The notes under the pieces were generated by a model. The model did no database searches. It was not told the origin of the DNA and saw only the letters and a list, made by a program, of their open reading frames with translations. From Bacteroidota bacterium (GTDB lineage: Bacteria > Bacteroidota > Bacteroidia > Chitinophagales > Chitinophagaceae), in contig VBAT01000007.1 of the NCBI GenBank assembly GCA_005884665.1, forward strand, positions 93,886 through 157,885: 64,000 nt of DNA. Reading direction: 5' to 3'. How positions within the stretch are numbered: position 1 is the first letter of the stretch; every line of letters begins with the position of its first letter. Shown in pieces: positions 61,483 to 64,000 of the stretch. Both the position numbers and the translations under genes were made by a program.

Positions 61483-61529
61483 GCAACTATGTGGTTGCAA
61501 ACATAAGTGCAATTATTTGGTTGCGCAAA
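61483..61529 (-). promoter_or_regulatory. ArsR operon promoter with two operators
   Basis: On the minus strand TTTG (61529-61526) is followed after 20 bp by TATGTTTG (61505-61498), a Bacteroidota-type promoter. GCAACTATGTGGTTGC (61483-61498) and GCAATTATTTGGTTGC (61509-61524) are inverted-repeat sites that overlap the -7 box and fill the -33/-7 spacer, spaced 26 bp centre to centre. Confidence 0.7.
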
Positions 61530-62147
61530 TTTTTTTTGAACTATTTTTTATCCGAATGAAAGTGCCAGGAAGTTTGAAGTAGTTGAGTGTCGCAATAGCA
61601 TGGGTGCTAACACACTAATGTGCGATGTAGTATGCCCTCCTATATAAAACTTTTCTGGAGATCGATTTTTCGCTATATACATTTTGCTGCTCCGAAGGCT
61701 CAGGAACCGATTTAGTGCGTGGCCTGGAAAGGATACAAGCTGGTACGAACCAAAGGTGAAAAAACTACAGTGTGAGGGTTAAAAAACGCTTGTCTGATAT
61801 AAGTTAAATAACGGAGATTTGAATTTAGTCACCGTTCTCCATCATTAATCTACCTGGTCTGGCTATTATTATTAGTAGTACCTTACTTGACATGGAAAAC
61901 CCGAAAGTATATTTTAAATGCAGAAAAAAGCTGACTATTATAAATTAAGGAAATGTTTGGTTATTTGTAAATTAAAAATATTCAGCGTCGTCGTATAAAA
62001 AGAACAGGCCACATCACTTTGACACGGATGCTTTATATTTTTATTCGAGCTTATCTTGATTGATCCCAGTTCAAAATTTCTACCATTAAATTATCTTAAA
62101 AATCATTAGACAACATAACGATACCTCTTAATCATACACCTTATACT
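61530..62147. other. Intergenic region between the ArsR operon and the EAD1-protease locus
   Basis: About 620 bp, AT-rich, with no supported gene. It must contain the promoter of the divergently oriented locus at 62148, but a clear consensus was not found. Confidence 0.5.
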
Positions 62148-62909
62148 ATGTCAGATCCTAAAAAATTTGTCACGGAAATTGAAATAAGTCTTGACAGCAA
62201 TCGCATGCGCGGATTTTTGCCATCCGATTCTATGCGGACTGCCATGGAAAGTGCTGATGAAGGTAATCCTGCCGCGTTCGTTGTCAATAAAAGCCTTGTC
62301 TCTTTTGTCGCTAATGTTGGTTCGCAGAATCGGATGGATGTACTCAATTCTACTTTGCTGGCCCAGTTGGCTGCTAATAAAAAATTCCCGGATGAAAAAA
62401 ACCTGGTGGAATGGTTCAGGACCTATGCCGATGTTTTATCAAAAATTGGATGGGTCCTGGCTGGTAAAGATTTCGTTAACGTGGAAACTTCTAAAAATCT
62501 GTTTGAAGTGGAAAACGTAGTGCTTGACATACTCGGAGCTTCCCTGGGGGGAAATGCGATGGCCATTATTACCAAAACAATTGAAGCTTTCCGTAAATTA
62601 TCCAATGCCGATGGCAGGCTTGTCGCATTCGAAAAAAACACGCATACCAGTGAAAAAGGAACATTTCTTATTGCATCAGCCGATGAGACGAACGGGGTAG
62701 TTTCGCTAAGCATGGCTGGTTTCGTCGTGTCATCCACTGAACAGATCCAAAGAATCTTGTTTTTTAAATCAACGAAAGAAAAAACGGCACTGCAGGTGGC
62801 TACTCGAACCGGGACTCTCAACACAGACACTTACGGACTTGTCCGAAATGATATTCTAACCAAGCTCGGTGTTACAGTGAATGAATTTATCGCAGACCTC
62901 GAAATTTGA
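62148..62909 (+). CDS. Protein of unknown family coupled to an EAD1-trypsin protease
   Basis: A 253-aa protein without signal peptide. Residues about 1-40 are polar (FVTEIEISLDSNRMRGFLPS). Residues about 42-151 look helical and include a hydrophobic/amphipathic helix near 123-150 (NVVLDILGASLGGNAMAIIT). Residues about 157-220 look like a beta-sheet region (GTFLIASADETNGVVSLSMA, RILFFKSTKEKTALQVATRT), and a short helix ends it. I do not recognise the family. The stop is 4 nt before the protease start, so they form an operon. A protein cleaved or controlled by the protease is one possible role; this is inference. Confidence 0.7.
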   Translation: MSDPKKFVTEIEISLDSNRMRGFLPSDSMRTAMESADEGNPAAFVVNKSLVSFVANVGSQNRMDVLNSTLLAQLAANKKFPDEKNLVEWFRTYADVLSKIGWVLAGKDFVNVETSKNLFEVENVVLDILGASLGGNAMAIITKTIEAFRKLSNADGRLVAFEKNTHTSEKGTFLIASADETNGVVSLSMAGFVVSSTEQIQRILFFKSTKEKTALQVATRTGTLNTDTYGLVRNDILTKLGVTVNEFIADLEI

Positions 62910-62913
62910 AGCT

Positions 62914-63999
62914 ATGCTGAATGGAAGACATATCGGCCAATTGCGAGACATCATAGAGCAACATTATTCTATTACAGATTTGGACCAACTCCTGTTAATA
63001 CGGTTGGAAAAAAGACTGGATAATTACGCTCCCACAGGAGGCATCCGGCAAAAGGCCTTTACCCTGATCAACCAGGCGAATATGGAAGGATGGGAGGCTG
63101 ATCTGGTAGATGCGTTAATTGCTGAGCGACCACGCATTAAACTTCTCCATGATTTTGCTTGTGAAGTTGATTACACTTTTCACCTGGAAGATTCGATAAC
63201 AGGAACTAAATTGAATCGTTCAGGGTTGCAATCAATGGTAAATGCGGATCCACTTTTTGACCCTGCCATGGTATTGCAGGGAATTGCAGATAAGCGACGT
63301 ACTGTAGCAAGGATTGAAATCATGGCCACAGGCACCAGTTATGGAACCGGGTTCCTGGTAGGTCCCGATCTGCTGTTGACCAATTATCATGTGCTCGAGA
63401 CGCTCATTACGGCGCCGGCAAAAGTGAACAATATCAAGGTTCGTTTTGATTATGAAGTAAGCCCGGACGGGCATACCGTGAATGGTGGTACCGAGATCGG
63501 GCTGTCAGCAGCTAATCCAGTTATTGCGTATAGTCCCTATACAGAGTGGGATAAGAACGGTATAAAAAATATTGACGATATCATTTGGCCGGAGCAATCT
63601 CTGGATTACGCCCTGGTTCGTTTATCAGAAGAGATCGGCAAGCAGTCTTTTGGTGTCGGTGCGGTCAATGCAAGCTCGGAAAAAAGGGGCTGGATAACGC
63701 CGGGCGCCGCAGGTCCGATTAATGCCGGCTCTCACCTGATCATATTCCAACACCCCGACCGGCAGCCAGTAAAGATTTCATTTGGGCTTAACCGTGTTTT
63801 AGGTTGTGATCAAAATAACCGTAGAGTACGTCACCAGGTCAATACGCTTAACGGGTCATCTGGTTCTCCTTGCTTTGATCACCGTTTTAATTGGGTAGCT
63901 ATGCACAATATGGGCGACCCTTCCTGGAACGCGACCTATAACCAGGGTATTCCGGCAGCCGCTATTGTGGCTGATTTATCACAAAAAGGAATTAATCTG
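62914..63999 (+). CDS. EAD1-domain trypsin-like serine protease (C-terminus cut by window end)
   Basis: At least 362 codons from ATG 62914, running off the window. Residues about 1-80 match the effector-associated domain 1 pattern: HIGQLRDIIEQHYSITDLDQ, LLIRLEKRLDNYAP, AFTLINQANMEGWEADLVDA, a small helical death-like adaptor fold. Residues about 125-350 form a chymotrypsin-fold protease: ATGTSYGTGFLVGPDLLLTNYHVL (His159), SLDYALVRLSEE (Asp231) and LNGSSGSPCFDH (Ser316), with NMGDPSWNATYNQGIPAAAI afterwards. No signal peptide, so it acts in the cytoplasm. EAD1 domains recruit effectors in bacterial conflict systems, often with NTPase or CHAT/caspase partners; further genes may lie beyond the window. 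Confidence 0.85.
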   Translation, partial: MLNGRHIGQLRDIIEQHYSITDLDQLLLIRLEKRLDNYAPTGGIRQKAFTLINQANMEGWEADLVDALIAERPRIKLLHDFACEVDYTFHLEDSITGTKLNRSGLQSMVNADPLFDPAMVLQGIADKRRTVARIEIMATGTSYGTGFLVGPDLLLTNYHVLETLITAPAKVNNIKVRFDYEVSPDGHTVNGGTEIGLSAANPVIAYSPYTEWDKNGIKNIDDIIWPEQSLDYALVRLSEEIGKQSFGVGAVNASSEKRGWITPGAAGPINAGSHLIIFQHPDRQPVKISFGLNRVLGCDQNNRRVRHQVNTLNGSSGSPCFDHRFNWVAMHNMGDPSWNATYNQGIPAAAIVADLSQKGINL

Positions 64000-64000
64000 T

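Noticed and set aside
62148..62909. Idea that the 253-aa protein is a bacterial gasdermin
   Set aside because: Size and protease partner fit, but the sequence shows no gasdermin-like N-terminal features that I can recognise; left as unknown.

Overview
The window looks like a chromosomal segment of a Bacteroidota bacterium, most likely of the Chitinophagaceae type. The evidence is gene content and style: T9SS type A and type B sorting domains, paired carboxypeptidase-like-domain outer-membrane beta-barrel receptors, a short (about 290 aa) RpoD-type sigma factor, a PUR/DUF3276 protein, a zinc-less type B L31, a GlmU-like sugar nucleotidyltransferase, and promoters of the TTTG-N19-TAnnTTTG form. 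The species cannot be fixed from sequence alone.

Layout. 1-1.1 kb: end of a gluconate 2-dehydrogenase subunit 3-type gene and a Tat-exported TIM-barrel sugar isomerase/epimerase. 1.5-6.7 kb: a surface-glycan cluster of four glycosyltransferases and one methyltransferase. 6.7-12.9 kb: housekeeping genes (tpiA, GlmU-like, RpoD-like sigma, two small cupredoxins, L31, YajQ). 13-20.4 kb: two paralogous outer-membrane beta-barrel proteins beside a LytS/LytR-type two-component pair. 20.5-31.9 kb: threonine aldolase, pgi, PUR protein, ABC exporter, RDD protein, PEP synthase and a PPOX-fold protein, separated by dispersed intergenic repeats.

32.1-41.7 kb is a genomic island. It begins at the 3' end of a tRNA-Ser(UGA) gene and ends at a 13-bp direct repeat of that tRNA end. 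It contains integrase remnants, a run of about 190-bp attC-like elements bounding small gene cassettes (a TlpA-like thioredoxin and a lipoprotein), a triple palindromic operator at exact 40-bp spacing, and a T9SS-secreted NHL-repeat protein. A second, apparently tandem element starts at the right att copy, with its own truncated integrase and a cluster of GGTGAGT heptamers. It is followed by a UvrD/helicase IV-like protein with a nuclease-like insert, a TPR membrane protein and a GH32 fructanase. A 1758-aa T9SS repeat protein (49.2-54.5 kb) follows; the right end of the second element is not seen.

55-61.5 kb holds small accessory genes: a secreted 106-aa protein, a basic histone-like protein, an N-terminally truncated FAD/Rieske oxidoreductase, a lone receiver domain, and an ArsR-SRPBCC-VOC-hydrolase-DUF1801 run with clear twin operators over its promoter. 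At the right edge (62.1-64 kb) a 253-aa protein of unknown family is followed 4 nt later by a protein with an N-terminal EAD1-like domain and a trypsin-like protease carrying an intact His/Asp/Ser triad. This is the hallmark of a bacterial conflict or defence system, is cut off by the window, and together with the cassette array is the most interesting part of the sequence.
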